Numbered from the stretch's first letter, positions 48,731-58,650 are shown. The stretch: DNA of 64,000 bases from Pseudomonas sp. GD03944 (GCF_029839275.1 NZ_JAOCAH010000006.1:233842-297841); one strand, 5' to 3'. Numbers and translations are program-made. Notes: generated by a model from the letters alone, not told the origin.

Positions 48731-49543
48731 ATGAAGATCGTCTCGTTCAATATCAACGGCCTGCGGGCGCGCCCGCACCAGTTGGCGGCGCTGATCGAGA
48801 AACACCAGCCGGACGTGATCGGCCTTCAGGAAACCAAGGTCTCCGACGACCAGTTCCCCGAAGCGGAAATCCGTAACCTTGGCTACCACGTCCAGTACCA
48901 CGGCCAGAAGGGCCACTACGGCGTCGCCCTGCTCTCGCGCCAGGCACCGCTGGAGCTGCACAAGGGTTTCCCGGGCGATGACGAAGAATCCCAGCGCCGC
49001 TTCATCTATGGCACCTTCGCCGATGCCCAGGGCAACCCGATCACCGTGATGAACGGCTACTTCCCCCAGGGCGAAAGCCGCGACCACCCCGTCAAGTTCC
49101 CGGCCAAGCAACGCTTCTACGCTGACCTGCAGAACCTGTTGGTGGCGCATTTCCAGCCCAGCCAGCCGCTGGTGGTGATGGGCGACATCAACATCTCCCC
49201 GGAAGACTGCGACATCGGCATCGGCGAACCCAACCGCCTGCGCTGGCTGAAGACCGGCAAGTGCAGCTTCCTGCCAGAAGAGCGCGAATGGTTGGCCACC
49301 CTCAAGGGCTGGGGCCTGGTCGACAGCTTCCGCCACCTGCACCCGGAGGTGAACGACCGCTTCAGCTGGTTCGACTACCGCAGCCGCGGCTTCGAGGACG
49401 AGCCCAAGCGCGGCCTGCGCATCGACGTGATCCTCGCCAGCCAGCCGCTGCAGGCCCGCCTCAAGGACGCCGGCATCGACTACGACCTGCGCGGCATGGA
49501 AAAGCCCTCGGACCACGCGCCGATCTGGCTCGAGCTGAGCTGA
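48731..49543 (+). CDS. xthA: Exonuclease III (XthA)
   Basis: DNA repair enzyme (AP endonuclease and 3' exonuclease) of 270 residues. It starts [20 protein letters not shown] and shows all EEP-family motifs: [12 protein letters not shown] (metal Glu), [48 protein letters not shown] and the C-terminal catalytic [10 protein letters not shown]. Start supported by CAGGA upstream. It is divergent from the GNAT gene and is followed by a GC-rich hairpin. Full length. Confidence 0.97.
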   Translation: MKIVSFNINGLRARPHQLAALIEKHQPDVIGLQETKVSDDQFPEAEIRNLGYHVQYHGQKGHYGVALLSRQAPLELHKGFPGDDEESQRRFIYGTFADAQGNPITVMNGYFPQGESRDHPVKFPAKQRFYADLQNLLVAHFQPSQPLVVMGDINISPEDCDIGIGEPNRLRWLKTGKCSFLPEEREWLATLKGWGLVDSFRHLHPEVNDRFSWFDYRSRGFEDEPKRGLRIDVILASQPLQARLKDAGIDYDLRGMEKPSDHAPIWLELS

Positions 49544-49549
49544 CCCGAC

Positions 49550-49583
49550 GGGAAGCGGAAAGCCCCGTGGCAGACCGCTTCCC
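49550..49583 (+). terminator. Hairpin after xthA
   Basis: GGGAAGCGG/CCGCTTCCC gives a 9-base stem with a 16-base loop seven bases after the xthA stop; TGCCTCTCTTT follows. It is a plausible, moderately weak intrinsic terminator. Confidence 0.5.
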
Positions 49584-49687
49584 TGCCTCTCTTTGAACAG
49601 CCCGCCAACACCCACCTGTCATAATCCAGTCACCTTTCTGTCTTATCGTCGCGGCACTTTCCTCCACCCATACAAGGTGTTTGCCGC

Positions 49688-51073
49688 ATGCCGCGCGCCC
49701 TGCCCGCCGATGACCAGGAAACCTGGAGCCGTACCCTCACCTTCCTGATCCTCGGGTTCATCTGCTACGCCCTGCCTTGGTCGGTGTTCGCCGACGCCCT
49801 GCCCACGCCCACCAGCAGCGGCACCGTCCTGCACATCCAGGGCTCCAACACCATCGGCGCGCGACTCGGCCCGGCCCTGATCAAGGGCATGCTCGAAGAG
49901 CAGGGCCTGAGCGACATCCGCATCGAAGCCGGCGCCGTGGAGAACGAGCAGCAGATCAGCGGCCGCGCCAGCAACGGGCGCCGCGTCGTGGTCACCATCG
50001 CCGCCCACGGTTCGGGCACCGGTTTCACCGGCCTGCGCGACGGCAGCGCCGACCTGGCCGCCTCCTCGCGGCCGATCAAGGACGCCGAAGCGTCGGCCCT
50101 GGCAAGCCTCGGTGATCTGAAAAGCGCCGGCGGCGAGCAGATCATCGCCATCGACGGCCTGGCCATCATCCTCCACCCGAGCAACCCCATCGTCGCGCTG
50201 CGCATCGACCAGCTGGCGCAGATCTTCTCCGGCGAAGTAACCGACTGGAGCCAGCTCGGCGGTAACAGCGGGCGCATCCGCCTCTACGCCCGGGATGACA
50301 ATTCCGGCACCTACGACACCTTCAAGGAGCTGGTGCTGAGCGCCCACGGCAAGGCCCTGGCGCCTTCGGCCCAGCGCTTCGAATCCAGCGAGAAGCTGTC
50401 CGACGGCGTCAGCCAGGACCCGCAAGGCATCGGCTTCATCGGCCTGCCGTACATCCGCCAGGCCAAGGCGGTGTCGATCGCGGCCGGCGATTCCCTGGCC
50501 ATGGCGCCGCTGCCGACCCTGGTGGCCACCGAGGACTACCCGCTGTCGCGCCGCCTGTTCATCTACATCCAGCCGCAGAGCAGCAACGCCTGGGCCCGGG
50601 AGCTGGTGCGCTTCACCCACAGCCCGCGCGGCCAGGCCATCGTCGGCCAGAACGGCTTCATCGCCCAGACCGTGCAGGCGGTGAACGTCGCACCGAACAA
50701 CGCCATGCCGCCGGCCTACCTGAAACTGGCCAACGAAGCCCAGCGCCTGACCGTCAACTTCCGCTTCCAGGAAGGCAGCGCCAGCCTCGACAACAAGGCC
50801 CAGCGCGACCTGGAGCGGGTCATGAGCTACCTGCAGAGCCAGGACAAGCTGCAGAACAAGGTGGTGCTGGTGGGCTTCGGCGACCCGAAAGGCGACCCCG
50901 GCCGCGCCGAGCTGCTGTCCAAGCTGCGGGCCATGGCCGTGCGCCGCGAGCTGGCCAAGCAAGGTGTGTTGCTGCGCGAGGTCGTCGGTTTCGGTGACGA
51001 ACTGCCGGTGGCGGCCAATGATGGCGATGACGGGCGCATCAAGAACCGCCGCGTGGAAGTGTGGGTGTATTGA
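49688..51073 (+). CDS. PstS-like phosphate-binding domain fused to OmpA domain
   Basis: A 461-residue exported protein with two parts. A signal/anchor lies at about residues 15-35 (LTFLILGFICYALPWSVFA). Residues 45-345 are a PstS-like PBP domain, with the phosphate-binding segments IQGSNTIGARLGPAL, ASSRPIKDAEASAL and RDDNSGTYDTFKELV. Residues 350-461 are an OmpA/MotB peptidoglycan-binding domain ending GRIKNRRVEVWVY. The architecture suggests a phosphate or other oxyanion sensor or scavenger tethered to the cell wall. The start at 49688 has AAGGTG upstream. No Pst permease genes are adjacent. The combination is known from other proteobacteria, but its function is not established to my knowledge. 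Confidence 0.9.
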   Translation: MPRALPADDQETWSRTLTFLILGFICYALPWSVFADALPTPTSSGTVLHIQGSNTIGARLGPALIKGMLEEQGLSDIRIEAGAVENEQQISGRASNGRRVVVTIAAHGSGTGFTGLRDGSADLAASSRPIKDAEASALASLGDLKSAGGEQIIAIDGLAIILHPSNPIVALRIDQLAQIFSGEVTDWSQLGGNSGRIRLYARDDNSGTYDTFKELVLSAHGKALAPSAQRFESSEKLSDGVSQDPQGIGFIGLPYIRQAKAVSIAAGDSLAMAPLPTLVATEDYPLSRRLFIYIQPQSSNAWARELVRFTHSPRGQAIVGQNGFIAQTVQAVNVAPNNAMPPAYLKLANEAQRLTVNFRFQEGSASLDNKAQRDLERVMSYLQSQDKLQNKVVLVGFGDPKGDPGRAELLSKLRAMAVRRELAKQGVLLREVVGFGDELPVAANDGDDGRIKNRRVEVWVY

Positions 51074-51097
51074 GGTTCGTACCCGACTCAAGGCCTT

Positions 51098-51371
51098 TTG
51101 GTGGGTTACGCCACGCGCGGTGACCGCGGCCGCTGAACGATCAGCGGTTGGCGTGGCTAACCCACCCTACGGATTGCTGTCTCCCGTAGGGTGGATGACG
51201 CTTTTTTCATCCACCGGGCCGTTACGGCGGTGGAAAACGCGTTGCGGTTTTCCACCCTACGGATTGCGATTCAACCTTGTCATTCGATGAGACGCCTTGG
51301 TGGGTTACGCCACGCGCGGTGATCGCGGCCACGGAGCGATCAGCGGCCGGCGTGGCTAACCCACCCTACGG
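51098..51371. repeat. Duplicated 75-base palindromic element with hairpins between
   Basis: Two nearly identical 75-base copies (51098-51172 and 51297-51371) each begin TTGGTGGGTTACGCCACGCG and end in the inverse GGCGTGGCTAACCCACCCTA. Between them are two further hairpins: GGTGGATG..CATCCACC around 51190-51215 and GGTGGAAAACG..GTTTTCCACC around 51229-51256. The cluster fills most of the 458-base gap between the PstS-OmpA gene and terC. The same GGTGGGTTACGCC type is dispersed in Pseudomonas genomes. No gene is seen here. Confidence 0.8.
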
Positions 51372-51459
51372 TAGAGCGGTCCGTGCCAGCGATTGCACCG
51401 CTTGCAACCCAGCCCTTCGACTTCTACCTTTAACGGTACGTGACGCCGGGCCCCTCTGG

Positions 51460-51511
51460 CGGTGAGTTCCTCACCGTGATGTCGGAGTCACTAAGTTGAT
51501 GTTCAACTTAG
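51460..51511 (+). promoter_or_regulatory. Structured leader of terC
   Basis: Two perfect hairpins precede the terC ribosome site: CGGTGAG/CTCACCG with a 3-base loop (51460-51476) and CTAAGTTGA/TCAACTTAG with a 3-base loop (51491-51511). The second ends ten bases before AGGGAGG. TerC/Alx genes are often controlled by manganese (yybP-ykoY) riboswitches, but the typical GGGGAGUA box is not visible here. Confidence 0.4.
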
Positions 51512-51531
51512 GCAGACAACAGGGAGGTCCC

Positions 51532-52545
51532 ATGACGGCTCTGCATGCCTTTTTAACCACCCCCTTTCTCGGCACCCCCAGCTGGTTCTGGCTGGCCTTC
51601 ATCACCATCGTCCTCGCCCTGCTGATCTTCGACCTGGGCGTGTTGCACCGCGACCAGCACGAAATCGAGATGCGCGAGAGCCTGCTGCTCTACAGCGGCT
51701 ACTTCAGCGTCGGCGTGGCCTTCGGCGGCTGGGTCTGGTGGCAGCTGGGCGCGACCAAGGCGCTGGAGTTCTACACGGGCTTTCTGGTCGAACAATCGCT
51801 GTCGATGGACAACGTGTTCGTGATGGCGATGATCCTCGGGTTCTTCGGCATCCCGCGCAAATACCAGCACCGCGTGCTGTTCTGGGGGATTCTCGGGGTG
51901 ATCGTGCTGCGTGCGATCATGATCGGCCTGGGCACGGCCCTGGTGCAGGAGTTCGAGTGGATTCTCTACGTGTTCGGCGCCTTCCTGCTGCTGACCGGGG
52001 TGAAGATGCTGTTCTCCAAGGAAGAACAGCACCCGGACCTGTCGCAGAACCCGATGCTGAAATTCCTGCGCCGGCACATCCGCGTCACCGACAACCTGCA
52101 CGGCGGCCACTTCCTGGTGCGCCTGCCCGACCCGGCCACCGGCAAGGTGCTGCTCTACGCCACCCCGCTGTTGCTGGCGCTGGTGCTGATCGAGCTGGCC
52201 GACCTGGTGTTCGCCGTGGACAGCGTGCCGGCGGTGTTCGCCATCACCCAGGACCCGTTCATCGTCTACACCTCGAACATCTTCGCGATCCTCGGCCTGC
52301 GGGCGCTGTACTTCGCCCTGGCGGCGCTGATGCACCGCTTCGTGTACCTGAAGTACGCCCTGGCGCTGGTGCTGATCTTCATCGGCGGCAAGATTTTCCT
52401 GCACGGTTTCATCGGCAAGATTCCAGCGGTGCTGTCACTTGGCGTAACCTTCGGTCTGCTGGCAGGCGGTGTCCTGCTGTCGCTGCTGAAAACCCGAGAC
52501 CAGCCCGCTGAGACCCAGGCGCCCGTTGACCGACCCGACCATTGA
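51532..52545 (+). CDS. TerC/Alx-family membrane protein
   Basis: Integral membrane protein of 337 residues with about nine helices. Family signatures are EQSLSMDNVFVMAMILGFF and ELADLVFAVDSVPAVFAIT, the two inverted-repeat motifs with acidic metal-binding residues. Relatives such as E. coli Alx and Bacillus MeeF/MeeY export or handle manganese, partly to metallate secreted proteins. The start at 51532 follows AGGGAGG; the longer frame from TTG 51496 would run through the leader hairpin. The small downstream gene overlaps its last 20 bases. No tellurite-resistance operon surrounds it. Confidence 0.92.
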   Translation: MTALHAFLTTPFLGTPSWFWLAFITIVLALLIFDLGVLHRDQHEIEMRESLLLYSGYFSVGVAFGGWVWWQLGATKALEFYTGFLVEQSLSMDNVFVMAMILGFFGIPRKYQHRVLFWGILGVIVLRAIMIGLGTALVQEFEWILYVFGAFLLLTGVKMLFSKEEQHPDLSQNPMLKFLRRHIRVTDNLHGGHFLVRLPDPATGKVLLYATPLLLALVLIELADLVFAVDSVPAVFAITQDPFIVYTSNIFAILGLRALYFALAALMHRFVYLKYALALVLIFIGGKIFLHGFIGKIPAVLSLGVTFGLLAGGVLLSLLKTRDQPAETQAPVDRPDH

Positions 52546-52720
52546 AATCGAACTGATTGACCAGCACGGCCGCCCCGCCTGGAAAGTGCACATGGGCCGC
52601 CGTGCGGTGATTTTCCACGATGAACAGGCGGCCCGCGCCTTCGCCGCGCAGCTGCACATGCGCCTGAACTGGTTCCTGGACCAGGCCGACGATGACGAAC
52701 AGCAGCCGCCCGGCGCCTGA
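52526..52720 (+). CDS. Small conserved-looking hypothetical protein
   Basis: A 64-residue ORF starting with TTG at 52526 inside the 3' end of terC and ending just before a terminator. The sequence looks like a real protein: IEIELIDQHGRPAWKVHMGR followed by amphipathic RAFAAQLHMRLNWFLDQADD. No ATG is available. A GAGACCCAGG stretch upstream could serve as a weak ribosome site, and coupling to terC translation is likely. Function unknown; no signal or membrane segment. Confidence 0.6.
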   Translation: MTDPTIEIELIDQHGRPAWKVHMGRRAVIFHDEQAARAFAAQLHMRLNWFLDQADDDEQQPPGA

Positions 52721-52734
52721 TCCCAGGCAAAAGA

Positions 52735-52761
52735 AAACCCGCCATGAGCGGGTTTCTTTTT
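52735..52761. terminator. Bidirectional intrinsic terminator
   Basis: AAACCCGC/GCGGGTTT forms an 8-base stem with a 5-base loop, followed by CTTTTT on the plus strand and preceded by AAAGAAAA, giving a T-run on the minus strand. It serves both the terC unit and the convergent acyl-CoA dehydrogenase gene. Confidence 0.85.
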
Positions 52762-52774
52762 CAGCAGGCGGGCC

Positions 52775-54004
<1,230 letters not shown>

Positions 54005-54152
54005 GGAGAGCTACCTTCTGACGGGTGTTTTGGTGAGTGAAAATGATGCTAGAACAGGGCTCCGGATTTATCTAACCTATTTTCGCCGTGTATTAACATT
54101 CATCACCGATATATGATTCACCCATAAGAACAACTCTCGGAGTGCGCGTGGC

Positions 54153-55085
54153 ATGAATCTGAACAAGGTCGACCTGAACCTCTTTATCGTCTTCGACGCC
54201 ATCTACACCGAGGCCAACCTGACCCGGGCCGGGCAGATCGTCGGCATCACCCAGCCGGCCGTGTCCAACGCCCTCGCCCGCCTGCGCGAGACCTTCAACG
54301 ACCCGCTGTTCGTGCGCACCGCCCAGGGCATGGTGCCCACGCCGATGGCGCAGAACATCATCGGCCCGGTGCGCAACGCCCTGCAGCAGCTGCGCATTTC
54401 CGTGCAGGAAAGCCGCATCTTCACCCCTGCCCAGGCGAACAAGACCTACCGCATCAGCATGACCGACCTGATCGAGGCGGTGATCCTGCCGCCGCTGTTC
54501 CAGCGCCTGCGCCGCCTGGCACCGCAAGTGACCATCGAGAGCATGCTGGCGCGCCGCCGCGAGACCACCAAGGAACTGGCCGCCGGTCGCCTGGACTTCG
54601 CCGTGGACGTGCCCCTCAACACCGACCCGCAGGTGCGCCACGTCAAGCTGATGGACGACCGCTACGTCTGCGCCATGCGCCGCGCCCACCCGCTGGCCAA
54701 GGACAAGATCAGCCTGGACGAGTACCTGTCGCTGACCCACATCCACATCTCCAGCCGCCGCAGCGGCCTGGGCTACATCGACCTGGCGCTGGGCAAGATG
54801 GGCATCCAGCGCAAGATTTCCCTGCGCTCGCAGCACTACCTGATGGCCTCCAACGTGCTGCAGAACACCGACATGGCCATGACCGTGCCGGAGCGCTTCG
54901 CCCGGCGCAACGACCTGCACTACGTGGAGCTGCCGGTGAGCGACGTGCCGACCCTGGAAACCCACCTGTACTGGCACGAAAGCACCGACCAGGACCCGGC
55001 CAACCGCTGGATGCGCGAGCAGATCATCGAGATTTCCCAGCAGGTGATCGCCCAGGAAAAGAAGGCGGAGAAGGCCTCCGCCTGA
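54153..55085 (+). CDS. LysR-family regulator next to acyl-CoA dehydrogenase
   Basis: LysR-type regulator of 310 residues. N-terminal helix-turn-helix: VDLNLFIVFDAIYTEANLTR, then TQPAVSNALARLRETFNDPL; the C-terminal effector domain follows. The subgroup (NodD/MexT-like opening) is common in Pseudomonas. Divergent orientation relative to the acyl-CoA dehydrogenase suggests it regulates that gene, responding perhaps to an acyl-CoA or fatty acid; this is inference. The C-terminus is Lys/Glu-rich (QEKKAEKASA). Start at the first ATG of the conserved domain. Confidence 0.9.
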   Translation: MNLNKVDLNLFIVFDAIYTEANLTRAGQIVGITQPAVSNALARLRETFNDPLFVRTAQGMVPTPMAQNIIGPVRNALQQLRISVQESRIFTPAQANKTYRISMTDLIEAVILPPLFQRLRRLAPQVTIESMLARRRETTKELAAGRLDFAVDVPLNTDPQVRHVKLMDDRYVCAMRRAHPLAKDKISLDEYLSLTHIHISSRRSGLGYIDLALGKMGIQRKISLRSQHYLMASNVLQNTDMAMTVPERFARRNDLHYVELPVSDVPTLETHLYWHESTDQDPANRWMREQIIEISQQVIAQEKKAEKASA

Positions 55086-55115
55086 GGAAAGGAAAAAGCT
55101 GTTCGATAGCGCCAG

Positions 55116-56135
55116 TCAGGCGCTGTCGCGCAGCACCAGCTCGAAGCCGACGTCGATGCAGCGCTGGGCCGGCAATTCGCCGCGCATCAGGGTCAGCAGC
55201 ATCTCCCCCGCCAACTGACCGATCTGCCCACGGGTGGTGCGCACGGTGGTCAGCGCCGGGTGCACCCAGGCCGCCGCCGGCAGGTCGTTGAAGCCGGCGA
55301 TGGCCAGGCGCCCCGGCACCTCCAACCCCAACTGCCGCGCCCGGAACAGCGCCCCCAGCGCCAGGTCGTCGTTGTTGAAGAACACCGCGTCGATTTCCGG
55401 TTGCTGGGCCAACAGCCGATCCAGCAAGGCCGCCCCCAGGCCGATGGACGACAGCTCCGGCGTGAGCAGTTCCAGGCTCGGGTCGTGACGCCCCTGCTCC
55501 GCCATCGCCTGGCGATACCCTTCGGCCCGCTGCAAGGTGCGCGGGTCGAGTTGCGCCGCGGCAAAGGCGATGTGTCGGTAGCCCCGTTCGATCAGCGCGC
55601 GGGTCATGGCCGCCCCCGCGTCCTGCTGGGAAAAACCGACGCAGTATTCGTCCTCGGCGTCGCTCAGCTCCATCATGGTGACGATCGGGCCGCGGCAACT
55701 GCCGAGGATTTCCCGCGCCGCGTCGCTGCGCTCGAACCCTGTCAGCAACAATCCCGCCGGCTGGTGCGCAAGGTAGGACCGCAGCAGGCGCTCGTCCTCC
55801 TCGGGCCGGTAGTGGCTGACGCCGATCATCATCTCGAAGCCCGCCGGCATCAGCACCCGCTGGATGGCTTCGACCGTGTCGACGAACACCGAGTTGGACA
55901 ACGAGGGAATCAGCACCGCCACCAGGTTCGACTTGGAACTGGCCAGTGCCCGCGCCGCCGGGTGCGGCACGTAGCCCAGGGCCTTGGCCGCCTCCATCAC
56001 CTGGGCACGCAACGCATCGGACACCCGCTCGGGCTGCGACAGCGCGCGCGAGGCGGACATCAGCGAACAGCCCACCGCCTTGGCCACATCGGACAGGGTG
56101 ACGCGTTCGGCGGTGCGGCGGCGACGTTGGCTCAT
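55116..56135 (-). CDS. gntR: LacI-family gluconate regulator GntR
   Basis: LacI-type repressor of 339 residues. The DNA-binding N-terminus reads VTLSDVAKAVGCSLMSASRA and the hinge HPAARALASSKSNLVAVLIP; the effector domain (FVDTVEAIQRVLMPAGFEMM; AIAGFNDLPAAAWVHPALTT) is typical of GntR gluconate repressors. It lies next to the gluconokinase-TRAP genes and should repress them until gluconate or 6-phosphogluconate binds. A long-loop terminator at 56177 separates it from dctP, so it is probably expressed on its own or by read-through. The operator-like cores at 59188 and 59835 are its likely targets. Confidence 0.9.
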   Translation of the reverse strand: MSQRRRRTAERVTLSDVAKAVGCSLMSASRALSQPERVSDALRAQVMEAAKALGYVPHPAARALASSKSNLVAVLIPSLSNSVFVDTVEAIQRVLMPAGFEMMIGVSHYRPEEDERLLRSYLAHQPAGLLLTGFERSDAAREILGSCRGPIVTMMELSDAEDEYCVGFSQQDAGAAMTRALIERGYRHIAFAAAQLDPRTLQRAEGYRQAMAEQGRHDPSLELLTPELSSIGLGAALLDRLLAQQPEIDAVFFNNDDLALGALFRARQLGLEVPGRLAIAGFNDLPAAAWVHPALTTVRTTRGQIGQLAGEMLLTLMRGELPAQRCIDVGFELVLRDSA

Positions 56136-56176
56136 GATCGTTCCATGGGGTGACGGTCGGCGATTCTACAGGTGAA

Positions 56177-56245
56177 AAAAGCGCGGGGCACGCCGCCCTG
56201 TGCCGCCACCACCATGCAAGGAGTGACGACTATGGCGTGCCCCGC
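56177..56245 (-). terminator. Long-loop terminator after the gluconate dctP
   Basis: GCGGGGCACGCC (56183-56194) and GGCGTGCCCCGC (56234-56245) form a 12-base perfect stem with a 39-base loop. On the minus strand CGCTTTTTTC follows. It lies eight bases after the dctP stop and 48 before the gntR start. Confidence 0.75.
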
Positions 56246-56253
56246 TAAACCGG

Positions 56254-57267
56254 TCAGTTGCCCGTTTTCGACAGCTCGGCCTGCACCTGTTCGAACAGCG
56301 GCTCGCCGACGGTGTCGATCACTTTCTGGATCGCCGGCTTGGCCTGTTCGCGCATGCGCTGCACTTGCTCAGGGCTGATTTCGTTGATTTCCATGCCCTG
56401 CTCCTTGAGCTGGGCCAGGGCCTTGGTCGCTTCGGCGCGGGTGTCCTCACGCTCGAAGTCGCGGGCCTTCTTCGCTGCCTCGAGGATGATGCCCTGCTCG
56501 GTCTTGGACAGGCCGTCCCACCAGCGCTTGGACGCAGTGACGATCCACGGGCTGTAGACGTGGTTGGTCACGGTCAGGTACTTCTGCACCTCGTAGAATT
56601 TCGAGGAGAGGATGGTGTTGAACGGGTTTTCCTGACCGTCCACGGCCTTGGTTTCCAGGGCGGTGAACAGCTCCGAGAATGGCAGCGGCAGCGCGTTGGC
56701 GCCCATCAGCTTGAAGGTTTCGAGGAACACTGGGTTGGGCATCACGCGCAGCTTGATGCCCTGGAAGTCTTCCAGGGTGTTGATCGGACGCACGTTGTTG
56801 GTCATGTTGCGGAAGCCGTTTTCCCAGTAGACCAGGCCCACCAGGCCCTTCTCTTCCAGCTTGTCCATCACCTGGCGGCCGACAGGACCGTCGAGAACCG
56901 CATCGGCCTGTTTTTCGTTGGCGAACAGGAACGGTGTGTCCCACACCGCCATTTCCTTGGTGATGCCCACCAGGGTCGCGGTGGAACCGACCATCATCTC
57001 CTGGGCGCCGCCGATCAGGGCGTTCTGCATCTGGTCATCCGAGCCCAGGCTGGCAGCGCCGAAGGTACGCATTTTCAGCTTGCCGTCGGAGGCCTTGGCC
57101 ACCTCGTCGGCGAACAGCTTGGCCGCCCGCCCCTGGTTGCTGTTTTCGTTGAGCCCGTAGCCGAAGCGTATCATCCGCGAGCGGACGTCGTCGGCATGGG
57201 CGGTCAGGGAGGCCAGCGGGCCGCAGAGCATCGCGGCGGTGAGGACAGCGATCAGGGGACGTTTCAT
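56254..57267 (-). CDS. TRAP transporter binding protein (gluconate module)
   Basis: Periplasmic DctP-family binding protein of 337 residues. A signal peptide ends near TAHADD (about residue 25). The body has IRFGYGLNENSNQGRAAKLF, MAVWDTPFLFANEKQ, the substrate-binding Arg in GIKLRVMPNPVFLE, and AVDGQENPFNTI. This subgroup (YiaO/UxuT-like) binds sugar acids. Together with DctM and the kinase-linked DctQ it makes a complete TRAP importer, and the flanking gluconokinase and GntR point to gluconate or a related aldonate as ligand. It is 54 bases downstream of dctM. Confidence 0.92.
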   Translation of the reverse strand: MKRPLIAVLTAAMLCGPLASLTAHADDVRSRMIRFGYGLNENSNQGRAAKLFADEVAKASDGKLKMRTFGAASLGSDDQMQNALIGGAQEMMVGSTATLVGITKEMAVWDTPFLFANEKQADAVLDGPVGRQVMDKLEEKGLVGLVYWENGFRNMTNNVRPINTLEDFQGIKLRVMPNPVFLETFKLMGANALPLPFSELFTALETKAVDGQENPFNTILSSKFYEVQKYLTVTNHVYSPWIVTASKRWWDGLSKTEQGIILEAAKKARDFEREDTRAEATKALAQLKEQGMEINEISPEQVQRMREQAKPAIQKVIDTVGEPLFEQVQAELSKTGN

Positions 57268-57321
57268 CAGTGAGTACCTTTTATTGTTGTGAGAAGTACG
57301 ACAAGGGTGAATCGGGCCGCG

Positions 57322-58599
57322 TCAGCGCAGCCAGGCCAACGGGACCGTGACGATCGACGGGAAGACGATCAGCAGCGCCACGATCACCATGTAGATCAGG
57401 AAGAACGGCATCACACCGCGCACCAGCACTTCCATCTGCAGGCGGCCGATGCCGCCCACCACGTTGAGCACCGTGCCCACCGGCGGCGTGATCAGGCTGA
57501 TCGAACCGATGAGGACGAACATCACGCCGAAGTACACCGGATCGACGCCGGCACCCGCCGCGATCGGCGCCAGCACCGGGCCGAGGATCAGGATGGTCGG
57601 GGTCAGGTCCAGTACCATGCCCACCGCCAGCATCAGCAGCACGATGGCGGCCACCAGCAGTTTCGGGTGTTCGACCAGCGGGCCGAGCATCGCGGCGATC
57701 TCGCCGGGCAGCTGGGCCAGGGTCACCATGTAGGCCGAGACGGTCGCCGCGGCGCAAAGGAACATCACCGAAGCGGTGGTGCGGCTGGCGCGGGTCAGGG
57801 TCTCGTTGAAGGCGGCCCAGCTCAGTTCGCGGTAGAGCAAGGTGGACACGCCCAGGGCATACACTGCCGCCACCACAGCCGCTTCGGTCGGGGTGAACAG
57901 CCCGAAGCGCAGGCCACCCACGATGATCACCGGCAGCATCAGCGCTGCCACGCCATCCACCAGCGCCTTGCGCCGTTCGGCCTTGGTGGCCTTGGGCATC
58001 GGCGGCTCGTTGAAATCCCGGGCGATCAGCGTCCAGGCCACCACCAGGCCGACGCCCATGATCAGCCCCGGCACCAGGCCGGCCATGAACAGTTGGCTGA
58101 TCGAGGTGTTGGTCACCACGCCATAGATCACGAACGGCATGGACGGCGGGATGATCGGCGCGATGATACCGCCCGCCGCCACCAGGCCGGCGGAGGAATG
58201 CAGTGGGTAACCGCGCTGGCGCATCATCGGCAGCAGCAGGGTGGCCAGGGCCGCGGTGTCCGCCAGGGCCGAACCGGACATGCTCGCCAGCAGCACCGCT
58301 GCAGCGATCGCCACGTAACCCAGACCACCACGCAGGTGGCCGAAATAGGCCTGGGCCATGGCGATGATGCGCCGCGAAATACCGCCGGCGTTCATCAGCT
58401 CACCGGCCAGGATGAAGAACGGCACGGCCAGCAGCGGGAAACTGTCGGCACCCGCCAGCAGGTTCTGCGCCAGCAGCTGCACGTCCCAGAACTCCAGGTA
58501 CCACATCAGCACGGCGCCGGTGAGAATCAGGGCGAAGGCGATGGGCATGCCGAACGCCATGAACCCCAACAGGGAAGAAAGGAAGACAGCGACAGTCAT
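57322..58599 (-). CDS. TRAP transporter large permease DctM
   Basis: Large membrane subunit of the TRAP importer, 425 residues with about twelve helices. Signatures include FGMPIAFALILTGAVLMWYL, ASMSGSALADTAALATLLLP, GIIAPIIPPSMPFVIYG and LVGSISLITPPVGT-like text near the C-terminus (SLITPPVGTVLNVVGGIGRL). The start at 58599 follows GAGGACCTGCAG and removes seven upstream residues. It is transported and assembled with the DctQ part of the upstream fusion protein, whose gene ends 51 bases away. Sodium-coupled sugar-acid import is expected. Confidence 0.94.
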   Translation of the reverse strand: MTVAVFLSSLLGFMAFGMPIAFALILTGAVLMWYLEFWDVQLLAQNLLAGADSFPLLAVPFFILAGELMNAGGISRRIIAMAQAYFGHLRGGLGYVAIAAAVLLASMSGSALADTAALATLLLPMMRQRGYPLHSSAGLVAAGGIIAPIIPPSMPFVIYGVVTNTSISQLFMAGLVPGLIMGVGLVVAWTLIARDFNEPPMPKATKAERRKALVDGVAALMLPVIIVGGLRFGLFTPTEAAVVAAVYALGVSTLLYRELSWAAFNETLTRASRTTASVMFLCAAATVSAYMVTLAQLPGEIAAMLGPLVEHPKLLVAAIVLLMLAVGMVLDLTPTILILGPVLAPIAAGAGVDPVYFGVMFVLIGSISLITPPVGTVLNVVGGIGRLQMEVLVRGVMPFFLIYMVIVALLIVFPSIVTVPLAWLR

Positions 58600-58650
58600 C
58601 TGCAGGTCCTCGGTGGGCATTGCCCGGTGTTGTTATGGGTGTAAACCGGC

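Noticed and set aside
49688..51073. A plain phosphate ABC binding protein PstS
   Set aside because: The C-terminal 110 residues are an OmpA-type peptidoglycan-binding domain and no pst permease genes are adjacent.
51098..51371. Possible CRISPR array from regularly spaced repeats
   Set aside because: Only two copies of a 75-base palindromic unit with other hairpins between them; there is no series of short direct repeats with unique spacers and no cas gene.
51460..51511. yybP-ykoY manganese riboswitch upstream of terC
   Set aside because: The conserved GGGGAGUA-type box was not found by eye; the stems seen do not reproduce the known fold. Reported only as a structured leader.
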